Below, one piece after another: positions 9,302 to 18,093 of a stretch of 64,000 bases of DNA. Origin of the DNA: Fusobacterium mortiferum. GTDB lineage: Bacteria > Fusobacteriota > Fusobacteriia > Fusobacteriales > Fusobacteriaceae. Where the stretch lies: contig NZ_JACSNP010000001.1 of the NCBI RefSeq assembly GCF_016900045.1, forward strand, positions 1 to 64,000. Reading direction: 5' to 3'. The position numbers were made by a program, and so were the translations under genes. Below the pieces are notes generated by a model. The model saw nothing but the letters and a program-made list of their open reading frames with translations, had not been told where the DNA came from and ran no database searches. Position 1 is the stretch's first letter, and every line of letters begins with the position of its first letter.

Positions 9302-9853
9302 ATGAGCAGTATAGGTGAGAGAATAAAAAAGAGTAGAAATGATAGAGGATTATCATTGAGAGAGTTAGCAACAAAGGTAGAGTTATCAGCAAGTTTCTTA
9401 TCACAAATAGAACAAGGAAAAGCTTCTCCTTCTATTGAAAACTTGAAAAAGATAGCAACTGCATTAGATGTGAAAGTAAGCTATCTTATAGAAGATGAAG
9501 AGGAAAGACAAAATACAGAGTTAGTAAGAAAAGAAGCTAGAAAATATATAGAGAGTTTAGATTCAAATACTAAGATGGCTCTTCTGACATCATCAAATAT
9601 GGAGAAAACTATGGAACCAATACTTTATGAAATAGGACCATATGGAGAGAGTGGAAGAAGTTACTATAGTCATCACGGGGAAGAGTTCATCTATATAGTT
9701 GAAGGAAAATTAGATGTGTATATAGATGATGTAGTACATAGTTTGAATGAAGGGGACAGCCTATATTTTAAATCGACTCAAAGACATAGATTTAAAAATA
9801 ATACAGATAAACCAACAAGAGCTATATGGGTTGTAAATCCTCCTACATTCTAG
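9302..9853 (+). CDS. XRE family regulator with cupin domain
   Basis: A 183-residue regulator. An XRE helix-turn-helix fills residues 5-62 (IGERIKKSRNDRGLSLRELA and FLSQIEQGKASPSIENLKKIA). A cupin barrel follows at about 105-180, with HHGEEFIYIVEGKLDVY and a histidine in RHRFKNN. Such proteins (PuuR/SinR-cupin type) sense small ligands such as polyamines or amino acids. It is co-transcribed with cinA and lies 26 bp before the fatty acid kinase gene. The target is unknown. Confidence 0.9.
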   Translation: MSSIGERIKKSRNDRGLSLRELATKVELSASFLSQIEQGKASPSIENLKKIATALDVKVSYLIEDEEERQNTELVRKEARKYIESLDSNTKMALLTSSNMEKTMEPILYEIGPYGESGRSYYSHHGEEFIYIVEGKLDVYIDDVVHSLNEGDSLYFKSTQRHRFKNNTDKPTRAIWVVNPPTF

Positions 9854-9879
9854 TAATTTATCGGAGGTAAAAATTTTAT

Positions 9880-12384
9880 ATGAAATTAGAAATAAAAGTC
9901 TTAAACTCAATGAGATTGACAAAACTTTTAATAGCAGCAAGTAGATGGCTTTCAAAATATGCTGATGTTTTAAATGATTTGAATGTGTATCCAGTTCCAG
10001 ATGGAGATACGGGAACTAATATGTCTATGACTTTGCAAGCTGTAGAGAATGAGTTGATTAAATTAAATCATGAGCCTAAGATGAAAGAGTTAGTAGAGAT
10101 AGTATCAGAAGCTATATTATTGGGAGCAAGGGGAAACTCAGGAACAATTTTATCACAAATTATTCAAGGTTTTTTAAGCTCTATTGAGGATAAGGAAGAG
10201 ATAACAGTTGATGATGTAATAAAAGCTTTTGGTATGGCAAAGGAGAGAGCTTATCAAGCAGTTTCTGAACCAGTAGAGGGAACTATGTTGACTGTGATTA
10301 GAAGAGTAGCAGAGGAAGCGGCTGTATATCAAGGTGATAGAGATGACTTTATACTTTTCTTAGTACATTTAAAAAATGTTGCAAAGGAAGCGGTAGAGGA
10401 AACACCTAATCTTTTACCAAAATTGAAAGAAGCTGGTGTTGTAGATGCTGGAGGAAAGGGAATTTTCTATGTTCTTGAAGGGTTTGAAAAATCTGTAACA
10501 GATCCAGAGATGTTAAAAGACTTAGAAAGAATTGTACAGTCTCAAGCTAAAAGAAAAGAGAGAATGGAGTATAGCTATCATACTACTGAAGAGATAAAGT
10601 ATAGATATTGTACAGAATTTATTATAGAAGAGGGAAATTTTGATTTAGAAGGATATAAGAAAGAGATTATGAGTTATGGAGATTCAATGGTTTGTGCTCA
10701 AACAACTCATAAGACAAAAACTCATATTCATACTAACAACCCTGGTCAAGTTTTAGAGATTGCTATAAAATATGGACAACTTAATAATATAAAGATTGAA
10801 AATATGGCTTTTCAACATAAAAATCTATTATTATCAGAGAGAGAGAGTAAAGATGATGAAAAGTACATAATAAATAATGAAAATTCAAGTGAAGTTGCAT
10901 ATTTTGCAATAGTAGATAATAAAAAATTAGGAGAATATTATATTGAAGCTGGAGCTACAGCTGTTTTAATTGGTGGGCAGACACAAAACCCAAGTGTTTT
11001 AGATATAGAAGAGGGAATAAAACAGATTAGAGCTGAGAGAATAATTATTTTACCAAATAATAAAAATATAATATCAACAGCTAAAATAGCAGCAGAGAGA
11101 TCTAAGAAAGATATATTAGTAATAGAAACTAAAACTATGCTAGAAGGATATTATTTAGTTAAGGATAGAGAGGAGAAGCTTGAGACAACTATTGAAAAAA
11201 TGAAAAGTAACTACTCTATCGAAATAACTCAAGCTGTAAGAGATACCAAAGTTGATGAATTGGTAATAAATGTTGGAGATTATATTGCTCTTGTAAATGG
11301 AAAGATTAAGGAAAAAAATACAAATTTAAAGAGTTTATTAGATGATATAGTAAGAAAATATGTTTCAAAGGATAGTTTAAATGTGACTGTATCTTATGGA
11401 AAAGATGCTGATGAAGAAGCAAATAAAGTTTTCAAAGAGTTAAATGAAGTAGAGAAAGTAGAATTAGGTGTAGGGCAGGAAAATTATCATTACTATATTT
11501 ATATTGAGCAAAGAGATATATCATTACCAGAAATTGCTATTGTAACAGATTCTACTTCTGACTTAACTCCTGAATTAATGGGGGATTTAAATATTGAAAT
11601 TATACCATTAAAAATAAAAATAGGGGATACTTATTATAAAGATGGAGTGGAACTTAGTAAGAGAGAGTTTTGGAAAAGAATAACAACTGAAACAATAATT
11701 CCTAAAACTTCACAGCCATCTCCAGCTGAATTTAAAGAAGTTTATGAAAGATTATTTAAAAAAGGTTATAAAAAAATAATATCTATTCATATATCAAGTA
11801 AATTAAGTGGAACACAACAAGCAGCAAGAGTTGCTAAGGGAATGGTTCATAAAGGTGAAAATATAACAATAGTAGATTCTAAAGCTGTAGCGATGTCATT
11901 GGGATATCAAGTACTTGAGGCAGCAAGAATGGCTAAAGATGGTGTAAGTATGGAGAATATACTTACTAGATTAGAGCAGTTACAAGATAGAATAAAACTG
12001 TATTTTGTTGTAAATGATATTAAATATTTAGAAAAGGGTGGAAGAATAGGAAGAGCTTCCTCAGTAATTGGAGGATTTTTAAAAGTAAAACCTATTTTAA
12101 AGCTTGAAAACGGAGAGATTACTGTTCATGGTAAAGCTTTTGGTGAAGCGGGAGCTTTTGGACAGATGGAAAGAATTATAAAAACAGAGAGTAAAAAAAC
12201 AAGTATGATACTTTATACAGCATGGGGAGGAACTCCTAAGGAACTTTTAAGTGCAGATGAGATAAAGAATCAACAAGAGGAGAATAGCAAGGTTGAATAT
12301 AAGGGAAGATTTGAGATTGGGGCAACAATTGGATCTCATTCTGGACCAGTGTATGGATTTGCAATTATCCCTAAAATAATGTAG
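9880..12384 (+). CDS. Fused FakA-FakB-like protein: DAK2/DhaL kinase domains plus DegV fatty-acid-binding domain
   Basis: An 834-residue protein that joins two usually separate proteins. Residues 1 to about 548 match FakA/YloV: a DhaL ATP-binding domain with PVPDGDTGTNM (39-48) and GARGNSG (82-88), then a middle domain with the conserved THIHTNNPGQ (281-290). Residues about 550-834 match DegV/FakB: IVTDSTSDLTPEL, the SSKLSGTQQAA fatty-acid site, and YLEKGGRIGRAS. In Firmicutes FakB presents an exogenous fatty acid and FakA phosphorylates it, giving acyl phosphate for phospholipid synthesis. The start has RBS GGAGG at 9863-9867 and is followed by a strong terminator. The reading frame is continuous with no stop at the junction. 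Confidence 0.9.
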   Translation: MKLEIKVLNSMRLTKLLIAASRWLSKYADVLNDLNVYPVPDGDTGTNMSMTLQAVENELIKLNHEPKMKELVEIVSEAILLGARGNSGTILSQIIQGFLSSIEDKEEITVDDVIKAFGMAKERAYQAVSEPVEGTMLTVIRRVAEEAAVYQGDRDDFILFLVHLKNVAKEAVEETPNLLPKLKEAGVVDAGGKGIFYVLEGFEKSVTDPEMLKDLERIVQSQAKRKERMEYSYHTTEEIKYRYCTEFIIEEGNFDLEGYKKEIMSYGDSMVCAQTTHKTKTHIHTNNPGQVLEIAIKYGQLNNIKIENMAFQHKNLLLSERESKDDEKYIINNENSSEVAYFAIVDNKKLGEYYIEAGATAVLIGGQTQNPSVLDIEEGIKQIRAERIIILPNNKNIISTAKIAAERSKKDILVIETKTMLEGYYLVKDREEKLETTIEKMKSNYSIEITQAVRDTKVDELVINVGDYIALVNGKIKEKNTNLKSLLDDIVRKYVSKDSLNVTVSYGKDADEEANKVFKELNEVEKVELGVGQENYHYYIYIEQRDISLPEIAIVTDSTSDLTPELMGDLNIEIIPLKIKIGDTYYKDGVELSKREFWKRITTETIIPKTSQPSPAEFKEVYERLFKKGYKKIISIHISSKLSGTQQAARVAKGMVHKGENITIVDSKAVAMSLGYQVLEAARMAKDGVSMENILTRLEQLQDRIKLYFVVNDIKYLEKGGRIGRASSVIGGFLKVKPILKLENGEITVHGKAFGEAGAFGQMERIIKTESKKTSMILYTAWGGTPKELLSADEIKNQQEENSKVEYKGRFEIGATIGSHSGPVYGFAIIPKIM

Positions 12385-12388
12385 AATT

Positions 12389-12430
12389 ACTATCCAATAA
12401 TAAAATTATTTTATTGTTGGATAGTTTTTT
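12389..12430 (+). terminator. Intrinsic terminator after the FakA-FakB gene
   Basis: Arms ACTATCCAA (12389-12397) and TTGGATAGT (12417-12425) with further A/T pairing inside, followed by TTTTTT. It ends the operon that begins near 3.7 kb. Confidence 0.85.
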
Positions 12431-12450
12431 ATTATGATTAAATAAAAGAG

Positions 12451-12520
12451 TTGCTTATTTTTAAAAATAGGAGTATACTAGTTAATACCAGAGTTAAGGG
12501 AGTTTTAACATAACTCTCTT
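12451..12520 (+). promoter_or_regulatory. Promoter and 5' hairpin upstream of the EIIA-CBS gene
   Basis: TTGCTT (12451-12456), a 17-bp spacer and TATACT (12474-12479) form a sigma-70-type promoter. Transcription would start near 12485, just before two overlapping alternative hairpins: AGAGTTA/TAACTCT (12490-12517) or AAGGGAGTT/AACTCTCTT (12496-12520). The mRNA would start with a stem-loop, perhaps a stabiliser or a weak attenuator. Confidence 0.55.
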
Positions 12521-12597
12521 TTGTTAAATTAAATTAAAATAAATATGTTTTTAAAGTTTTTAAATATTATAAATTTTTATTAAGGAGAGTGAAAATT

Positions 12598-13524
12598 ATG
12601 AAATTTTCAAGTTACCTAGATCCTAATTTTGTCTTCACTGATTTAAAGGGGAGAACTCCAGAAGAGATAATAGAGGAGATGGTAGAAAAAATAGGAGAGA
12701 AGGACAAAAAAGTAAAAGCTTCTCAAGTATCAATACAAGAGGCAATAATAAGAAGAGAAAAAGAGATATCTACTGGGATAGGAAGTGGAATAGCTATTCC
12801 TCATGCTAGAATAGAGAATTTTAACGACTTTATTGTAGCTATCGGATTACTTGATAATCCAATAGAGAGTGAAATAGCAGCTACACACCAAAAAGATAAA
12901 GTAGATTTAGTCTTTTTGATTATTTCAGATGTATTAAAAAATAAAAATATATTAAAGGTTATGAGTGCAGTCTCAAAACTTGCTTTAAGACAGACAGAAC
13001 TTTTAGAAAAAATAAGAAAAGAAAGAAACCCTAAAAAAGTAATTGAGTATTTTCAAGAGGCTAATATTGAATTTGAACATAGAATAGTAGCAGAAGATGT
13101 ACTTAGCCCAGATATTAAACCAGCTACTCCAGATAATACGCTAGAGGAGATAGCAAAAAGATTAATATTAGAAGAAACAAGTGGGCTTCCAGTTGTAGAT
13201 AAAAATGGAAAGTTTTTAGGAGAAATTACAGAAAGAGAGCTTATTGATTATGGTATGCCAGAATATCTTTCACTTATGGGAGATTTAAACTTCCTAACTG
13301 TGGGTGAGCCTTTTGAAGAGTATTTAGTAAATGAATCAAAAGTTACAATAAAAAATCTTTATAGAGTATCAGACGAGATAGTAATAGATAGAAAAACTCC
13401 TATCATGGAAATTTGTTTCATTATGGTAAATAAGGGAATAACAAGATTATATGTAGTTGATAATGGAAAATATTATGGGATGATAAAAAGATCAGATATA
13501 ATAAAAAAAGTTCTACATATATAA
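12598..13524 (+). CDS. PTS EIIA type-2 domain fused to a CBS pair
   Basis: A 308-residue cytoplasmic protein. Residues 1-150 form an EIIA of the fructose/nitrogen type; GIAIPHAR carries the phospho-accepting His69. A CBS pair follows from about 165 to 308 (VLSPDIKPATPDNTLEEIA, then GLPVVDKNGKFLGEI and later RLYVVDNGKYYGMIKRSDI). No EIIB or EIIC is nearby, and the next gene, 56 bp on, is an ArsB/NhaD permease, so it probably senses PTS phosphorylation and adenine nucleotides to adjust that transporter. I chose ATG at 12598: RBS AAGGAG (12582-12587) is too close to the GTG at 12589. Confidence 0.88.
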   Translation: MKFSSYLDPNFVFTDLKGRTPEEIIEEMVEKIGEKDKKVKASQVSIQEAIIRREKEISTGIGSGIAIPHARIENFNDFIVAIGLLDNPIESEIAATHQKDKVDLVFLIISDVLKNKNILKVMSAVSKLALRQTELLEKIRKERNPKKVIEYFQEANIEFEHRIVAEDVLSPDIKPATPDNTLEEIAKRLILEETSGLPVVDKNGKFLGEITERELIDYGMPEYLSLMGDLNFLTVGEPFEEYLVNESKVTIKNLYRVSDEIVIDRKTPIMEICFIMVNKGITRLYVVDNGKYYGMIKRSDIIKKVLHI

Positions 13525-13580
13525 AAATATTACTTTTACTAAAATAGTGGGGGAGATATTTTTAAGGAGGAAAATAAAAA

Positions 13581-14861
13581 ATGATATATATAATAGTAGG
13601 ATTGGTAGTTTTTATTTCAGTATTTTATCTGATGATAACAGAAAAGGTACCTCAAGCTTGGGCAACAATGATTGGTGGTTTAATAATGGCATTGATAGGT
13701 ATAATCAATGAAGAAGATGCTTTAGAAGCTGTTTCAGAGAGATTAGAGATTTTATTTTTATTGATTGGTATGATGATAATAGTTCATTTAGTATCAGAGA
13801 CTGGTGTATTCCAATGGTTTGCTATTAAAGTAGCACAACTAGTAAGAGGAGAACCATTTAGATTAGTAGTTTTACTAGCTGTTGTAACAGCTCTATGTTC
13901 AGCTTTTCTAGATAATGTTACTACAATTTTACTTATGGCACCAGTATCAATACTGTTAGCAAAACAATTAAAATTAGATCCATTTCCTTTTGTAATAACA
14001 GAGGTAATGTCTGCTAATATTGGTGGATTAGCAACTTTAATAGGGGATCCTACACAATTAATTATAGGTGCAGAGGGGAACTTAGGATTTAACTCTTTTC
14101 TATTTAATACAGCTCCAATGTCAATAATAGCTATGATTATTTTGATAATAAATGTTTATATAATCTATGGTAGACACATGGTTGTTTCGAATGAATTAAA
14201 AGCAAGAATTATGGAATTAGATTCTTCAAGAAGTTTGAAAGATCAAAAACTTTTACAACAAGCAGCTATAATATTTGCTTTGGTATTAGTAGGATTTATA
14301 TTAAATAATTTTATAAATAAAGGACTGGCTATAATATCTTTATCAGGAGCAATTTTATTAGTAATAATTGCTAAGAGACATCCAAAAGAGATTTTAGAAC
14401 ATGTAGAATGGGAAACTTTATTCTTCTTTATAGGATTATTTATGATGATTAGAGGAATTGAAAATCTAAATATTATTAATATAATAGGGGATAAAATAAT
14501 CCACTTAACAGAGGGAAAATTTGACATGGCTGTTATAGCTGTAACTTGGTTATCAGCTGCTTTCACATCTATAATAGGAAATGTTGCAAATGCGGCTACA
14601 GTTTCAAAAATCTTAGGTGTAATGGTACCTTCATTTGATGGATTAGGAAATACTCAAGCTTTCTGGTGGGCATTATCTTTTGGATCATGTTTAGGTGGAA
14701 ATATTACTATACTAAGTTCAGCAACTAACGTTGTTGCAGTTGGAGCTGCAGGTAAAGCTGGATGTAAGATAGATTTTATGAAATTCTTTAAATTTGGTGG
14801 ACTAATAGCTTTTGAAACTCTATTAGTAGGAACAATATATCTATATGTAAGATATATGTAA
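13581..14861 (+). CDS. ArsB/NhaD family ion permease
   Basis: A 426-residue inner-membrane protein with about 11-12 hydrophobic segments, of the ion transporter superfamily that includes ArsB, NhaD and SLC13 carriers. Typical segments are ETGVFQWFAIK, CSAFLDNVTTILLMAP, GGLATLIGDPTQLIIG and, in the second half, GNVANAATVSKILG and GGNITILSSATNVVA. The substrate could be sodium/proton, arsenite or a dicarboxylate-like anion; it cannot be settled here. RBS AAGGAGG lies 9 bp before the ATG. It is probably cotranscribed with the EIIA-CBS gene. Confidence 0.87.
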   Translation: MIYIIVGLVVFISVFYLMITEKVPQAWATMIGGLIMALIGIINEEDALEAVSERLEILFLLIGMMIIVHLVSETGVFQWFAIKVAQLVRGEPFRLVVLLAVVTALCSAFLDNVTTILLMAPVSILLAKQLKLDPFPFVITEVMSANIGGLATLIGDPTQLIIGAEGNLGFNSFLFNTAPMSIIAMIILIINVYIIYGRHMVVSNELKARIMELDSSRSLKDQKLLQQAAIIFALVLVGFILNNFINKGLAIISLSGAILLVIIAKRHPKEILEHVEWETLFFFIGLFMMIRGIENLNIINIIGDKIIHLTEGKFDMAVIAVTWLSAAFTSIIGNVANAATVSKILGVMVPSFDGLGNTQAFWWALSFGSCLGGNITILSSATNVVAVGAAGKAGCKIDFMKFFKFGGLIAFETLLVGTIYLYVRYM

Positions 14862-14888
14862 TAAAAAATTAGAAAATAAAGATGGGAT

Positions 14889-14922
14889 TAGAGGCTGTTA
14901 TGATAACAACCTCTTTTCTTCT
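14889..14922 (+). terminator. Intrinsic terminator after the ArsB/NhaD permease gene
   Basis: AGAGG-CT-GTTAT pairs with ATAAC-AA-CCTCT (about 14890-14914) with mismatches in the middle, followed by TTTTCTTCTTT. Confidence 0.75.
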
Positions 14923-14965
14923 TTAAAGATAATGAAATAAAATTTGGATTTTGAAAGGAGGAATT

Positions 14966-15661
14966 ATGAGAGTATTTAGATTTGATGAGATAGATTCTAC
15001 TAATAAATTTTTAAAAGAGCAAAATAATTTACAAGATTACGATTGTGTAATTGCTAAAACTCAAACTGCTGGAGTAGGACGTAGAGGGAATGTATGGGTA
15101 TCAAATGAGGGAATGGGAATATTTTCCTTCGCTTTAAAAGAGGAAGAAAATATTTCTTTAGAGGAGTATATGAGATTACCCTTAATTGTTGGAATATCTG
15201 TATTGAGTGGATTGAAAAAGATCGAGGATTTAGATTATAAGTTTAAGTGGACAAACGATATATATTTAGATGACAAAAAATTGTGTGGTATTTTAGTAGA
15301 AAAAACAAAAGATTTCTTTATAATAGGTATAGGAATAAATATAAATAATAGTGATTTTGGATATGCTCAAGATAGGGCAATATCTTTAAAAAATAAAACT
15401 GGAAATTTCTATAGGATAGAGGATATAATATTTTGTATAATAAATGAATTTAAGAGATATTTTTCAGAGGATTGGAGCTTTGTGTTAAAAGAGATAAATT
15501 CATATAATTATTTAAAAGATAAAGAGATAGAGATAGTAAAATATGGGGAAAGTCTAGGTGTTGGAGTTGCTAAAGATATAGCTGAAGATGGTAGATTGAT
15601 AGTTGAAATAGATGGTCAAGAAAAACTATTTAATATTGGAGAAATTCATATAAGAAAATAA
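14966..15661 (+). CDS. birA: Biotin--[acetyl-CoA-carboxylase] ligase, without HTH domain
   Basis: A 231-residue monofunctional biotin protein ligase that makes biotinyl-AMP and attaches biotin to carboxylase or decarboxylase carrier domains. IDSTNKFLKEQ opens the catalytic domain; GVGRRGNVW is the biotinyl-AMP loop; KWTNDIYLDDKKLCGILVE is the central motif; a small SH3-like C-terminal domain ends it. It lacks the N-terminal repressor helix-turn-helix, so it is not expected to regulate genes. ATG at 14966 is preceded by GGAGG (14957-14961); the in-frame TTG at 14951 has no ribosome site. mnmA starts 10 bp downstream. Confidence 0.93.
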   Translation: MRVFRFDEIDSTNKFLKEQNNLQDYDCVIAKTQTAGVGRRGNVWVSNEGMGIFSFALKEEENISLEEYMRLPLIVGISVLSGLKKIEDLDYKFKWTNDIYLDDKKLCGILVEKTKDFFIIGIGININNSDFGYAQDRAISLKNKTGNFYRIEDIIFCIINEFKRYFSEDWSFVLKEINSYNYLKDKEIEIVKYGESLGVGVAKDIAEDGRLIVEIDGQEKLFNIGEIHIRK

Positions 15662-15671
15662 GGAGATGATA

Positions 15672-16715
15672 ATGGATAGAAAAAAAGTTATATTGGGAAT
15701 GAGTGGAGGAGTTGATTCGTCTACTTCTGTATATTTACTTCAAGAGCAAGGTTATGAAGTAATTGGTGTTACTCTTAATCATAAAAAAGAGGAGAGTTTA
15801 AAAGCGGAGATAGAAGCGGCACAAAGGGTAGCTAAATTTTTTAAAATAAAACATATAGTTATAAATATTGAGGATATTTTTCAAAAGCAAGTAGTTGACA
15901 ATTTTTTAGAGGGATATTCAAGTGGAATAACACCTTCGCCATGTGTAATCTGTGATGAAAGAGTAAAAATGAAGATACTTTTTGATATAGCTGACAAAGA
16001 GGAAGCTTACTATGTAGCAACTGGACATTATTGTTCTACAGAGTATAGTGAAGAGTTTAATAAAACTCTTTTGAAGAAGGCAGAAGATAGTAAAAAAGAC
16101 CAAAGTTATATGTTATATAGATTAGACGGAGATAAAATACCTAGATTACTATTTCCTCTTTTTAAATATACTAAAGTAGAGATAAGAGAGATAGGAAAAA
16201 GCATTGGTTTAGAAGTTCATGATAAAAAGGATAGCCAAGGAATATGCTTTGCAAAGAAAGGGTATATTGACTTTTTAAAGGCAAACTTAGGAGAGAAGAT
16301 AAAAAAGGGAAATTTTGTAGATAAAGCTGGAAAAGTGATGGGTGAACATGAAGGATATCAGCTATATACTATTGGTCAAAGAAGAGGGTTAAATCTTAAA
16401 CTTCCAAGAGCATATTTTATTATAGCTATAAATCCTGAGAAAAATGAGATTGTTTTGGGAGAATATGATGAGTTATCAAGAAAAAGAGTGGAGTTAGTAG
16501 AGTTTAAAACTCCGTTAAATATTGAAGATATGATTGGAAAAGAAGTCATTGGAAGACCAAGATTTTCAAGTTTTGGAGCAAAGGGAAAACTTCTACTAGA
16601 GAATGAAAAAATATATTTTGAATATGAGGAAGAAAATGTACAAAATGCCCCTGGACAACATTTAGTAGTTTACTACGAGGATTTTGTTTTAGGTGGAGGA
16701 ATGATTAAATATTAA
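15672..16715 (+). CDS. mnmA: tRNA-specific 2-thiouridylase
   Basis: A 347-residue enzyme that installs the 2-thio group at wobble uridine 34 of tRNA Lys, Glu and Gln. The PP-loop GMSGGVDSSTS lies near the N-terminus. Catalytic cysteines fit CVICDERVKMK and SQGICFAKKGY, and the YTIGQRRGL segment contacts tRNA. The length is a little short of the usual 360. ATG at 15672 is 6 bp after AGGAG; the ATG at 15666 touches the ribosome site and is unlikely. It forms an operon with birA. Confidence 0.95.
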   Translation: MDRKKVILGMSGGVDSSTSVYLLQEQGYEVIGVTLNHKKEESLKAEIEAAQRVAKFFKIKHIVINIEDIFQKQVVDNFLEGYSSGITPSPCVICDERVKMKILFDIADKEEAYYVATGHYCSTEYSEEFNKTLLKKAEDSKKDQSYMLYRLDGDKIPRLLFPLFKYTKVEIREIGKSIGLEVHDKKDSQGICFAKKGYIDFLKANLGEKIKKGNFVDKAGKVMGEHEGYQLYTIGQRRGLNLKLPRAYFIIAINPEKNEIVLGEYDELSRKRVELVEFKTPLNIEDMIGKEVIGRPRFSSFGAKGKLLLENEKIYFEYEEENVQNAPGQHLVVYYEDFVLGGGMIKY

Positions 16716-16793
16716 AATTTTTTTTCAAAATATTACAAATAAAAAAATATGTACTAGAATAGTTAATTACTACTAAAATAAAACATAAAAATC

Positions 16794-16822
16794 TTTACTT
16801 ATTTATAGAAAAATAATATAAT
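16794..16822 (+). promoter_or_regulatory. Promoter of the malic enzyme gene
   Basis: TTTACT (16794-16799), a 17-bp spacer and TATAAT (16817-16822), 38 bp before the ATG. Confidence 0.6.
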
Positions 16823-16860
16823 TAAACTATAAGGAAATAAAAAAACTGGAGGAATAAAAA

Positions 16861-18039
16861 ATGGCAGATGTTTATGAAAGATCACTAGAGTTACATGAGA
16901 AAAATAAAGGTAAATTATCAGTAGTTTCTAAGGTAAAAGTAGGAAATAGAGAAGATTTAAGCTTGGCTTATTCTCCAGGAGTAGCAGAACCTTGTAGAAA
17001 GATAGCAAGCAATAAAGAGGATGTATATAAATATACAGCAAAGGGAAATTTAGTAGCAGTAGTTACTGATGGAACAGCAGTATTAGGATTGGGAGATATT
17101 GGACCAGAAGCAGCCTTACCTGTAATGGAAGGAAAATGTGTGCTATTCAAAGAGTTTGGAGATGTAGATGCAATTCCTATTTGTTTAGACACTAAGGATA
17201 CAGAGGAAATTATTAGAACTGTTAAATTGATAGCACCAGGGCTTGGTGGAATTAACTTAGAAGATATATCAGCACCTAGATGTATAGAAATAGAAACAAG
17301 ATTAAAACAAGAATTAGATATTCCAGTTTTTCATGATGACCAACATGGTACAGCAATAGTTGTAGCAGCTGGATTAATTAATGCTTTAAAAGTAGTAAAT
17401 AAAAAAATAGAAGATATAAAAGTAGTTGTAAATGGAGCTGGGGCAGCAGGAAGTTCTATTATAAAATTAGTAAAGAAACTTGGAGCTAAAGAGATAATAG
17501 CCATAGATAGAGTTGGTATTTTAAGAAGAAGTGATAAAGATAAGTATGATTTTTCTAAAAAGGAGTTAGCAGAAATTACAAACTCTAAAGATATTGCTGG
17601 AGGATTAGCAGATGCAATAGTTGGAGCAGATGTATTTATTGGAGTATCAGCACCAAATGTATTAAGTAAAGATATGGTAAGATCAATGAATAAAGATGCT
17701 ATAGTTTTTGCAATGGCAAATCCAACACCTGAAATTATGCCGGAAGAAGCATTAGAGGCTGGAGCAGCAATAGTTGGAACAGGAAGATCAGATTATCCAA
17801 ATCAAATAAATAATGTCTTAGTGTTTCCAGGGTTATTTAAAGGAGCTTTAAGAGCAAAATCTAAAAAAATAACAGAAGAGATGAAAATTGCAGCAGCGGA
17901 GGGACTGGCTTCTTTAATCAAGGATGAGGAATTAAGAAAAGATTATATAATTCCAGATCCATTTGATAAAAGAGTAGCTGAAGCAGTAGCTACAGCTGTA
18001 GAAAAAATAGCTAAAGAACAAGGTATATGTAGAGATTAA
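16861..18039 (+). CDS. NAD(P)-dependent malic enzyme
   Basis: A 392-residue cytoplasmic enzyme that converts malate to pyruvate and CO2 with reduction of NAD(P). The conserved N-terminal segment LAYSPGVAEPC is present, as are the metal-site region GGINLEDISAPRC and FHDDQHGTAIVV, and the Rossmann loop NGAGAAGSSI. The C-terminal phosphotransacetylase domain of long MaeB is absent, so this is the short bacterial form. RBS GGAGG is 7-8 bp before the ATG. Transcribed alone with its own promoter and terminator. Confidence 0.93.
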   Translation: MADVYERSLELHEKNKGKLSVVSKVKVGNREDLSLAYSPGVAEPCRKIASNKEDVYKYTAKGNLVAVVTDGTAVLGLGDIGPEAALPVMEGKCVLFKEFGDVDAIPICLDTKDTEEIIRTVKLIAPGLGGINLEDISAPRCIEIETRLKQELDIPVFHDDQHGTAIVVAAGLINALKVVNKKIEDIKVVVNGAGAAGSSIIKLVKKLGAKEIIAIDRVGILRRSDKDKYDFSKKELAEITNSKDIAGGLADAIVGADVFIGVSAPNVLSKDMVRSMNKDAIVFAMANPTPEIMPEEALEAGAAIVGTGRSDYPNQINNVLVFPGLFKGALRAKSKKITEEMKIAAAEGLASLIKDEELRKDYIIPDPFDKRVAEAVATAVEKIAKEQGICRD

Positions 18040-18041
18040 TA

Positions 18042-18074
18042 AAAAGGGCGGTTGTAAGTTCAACTGCCCTTTTA
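18042..18074. terminator. Bidirectional terminator between malic enzyme and PTS EIICB genes
   Basis: AAAAGGGCGGTTG pairs with CAACTGCCCTTTT (one mismatch), with A and T tracts on both sides, so it serves both converging genes. Confidence 0.9.
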
Positions 18075-18093
18075 CTGTTATGAGATATATAGC

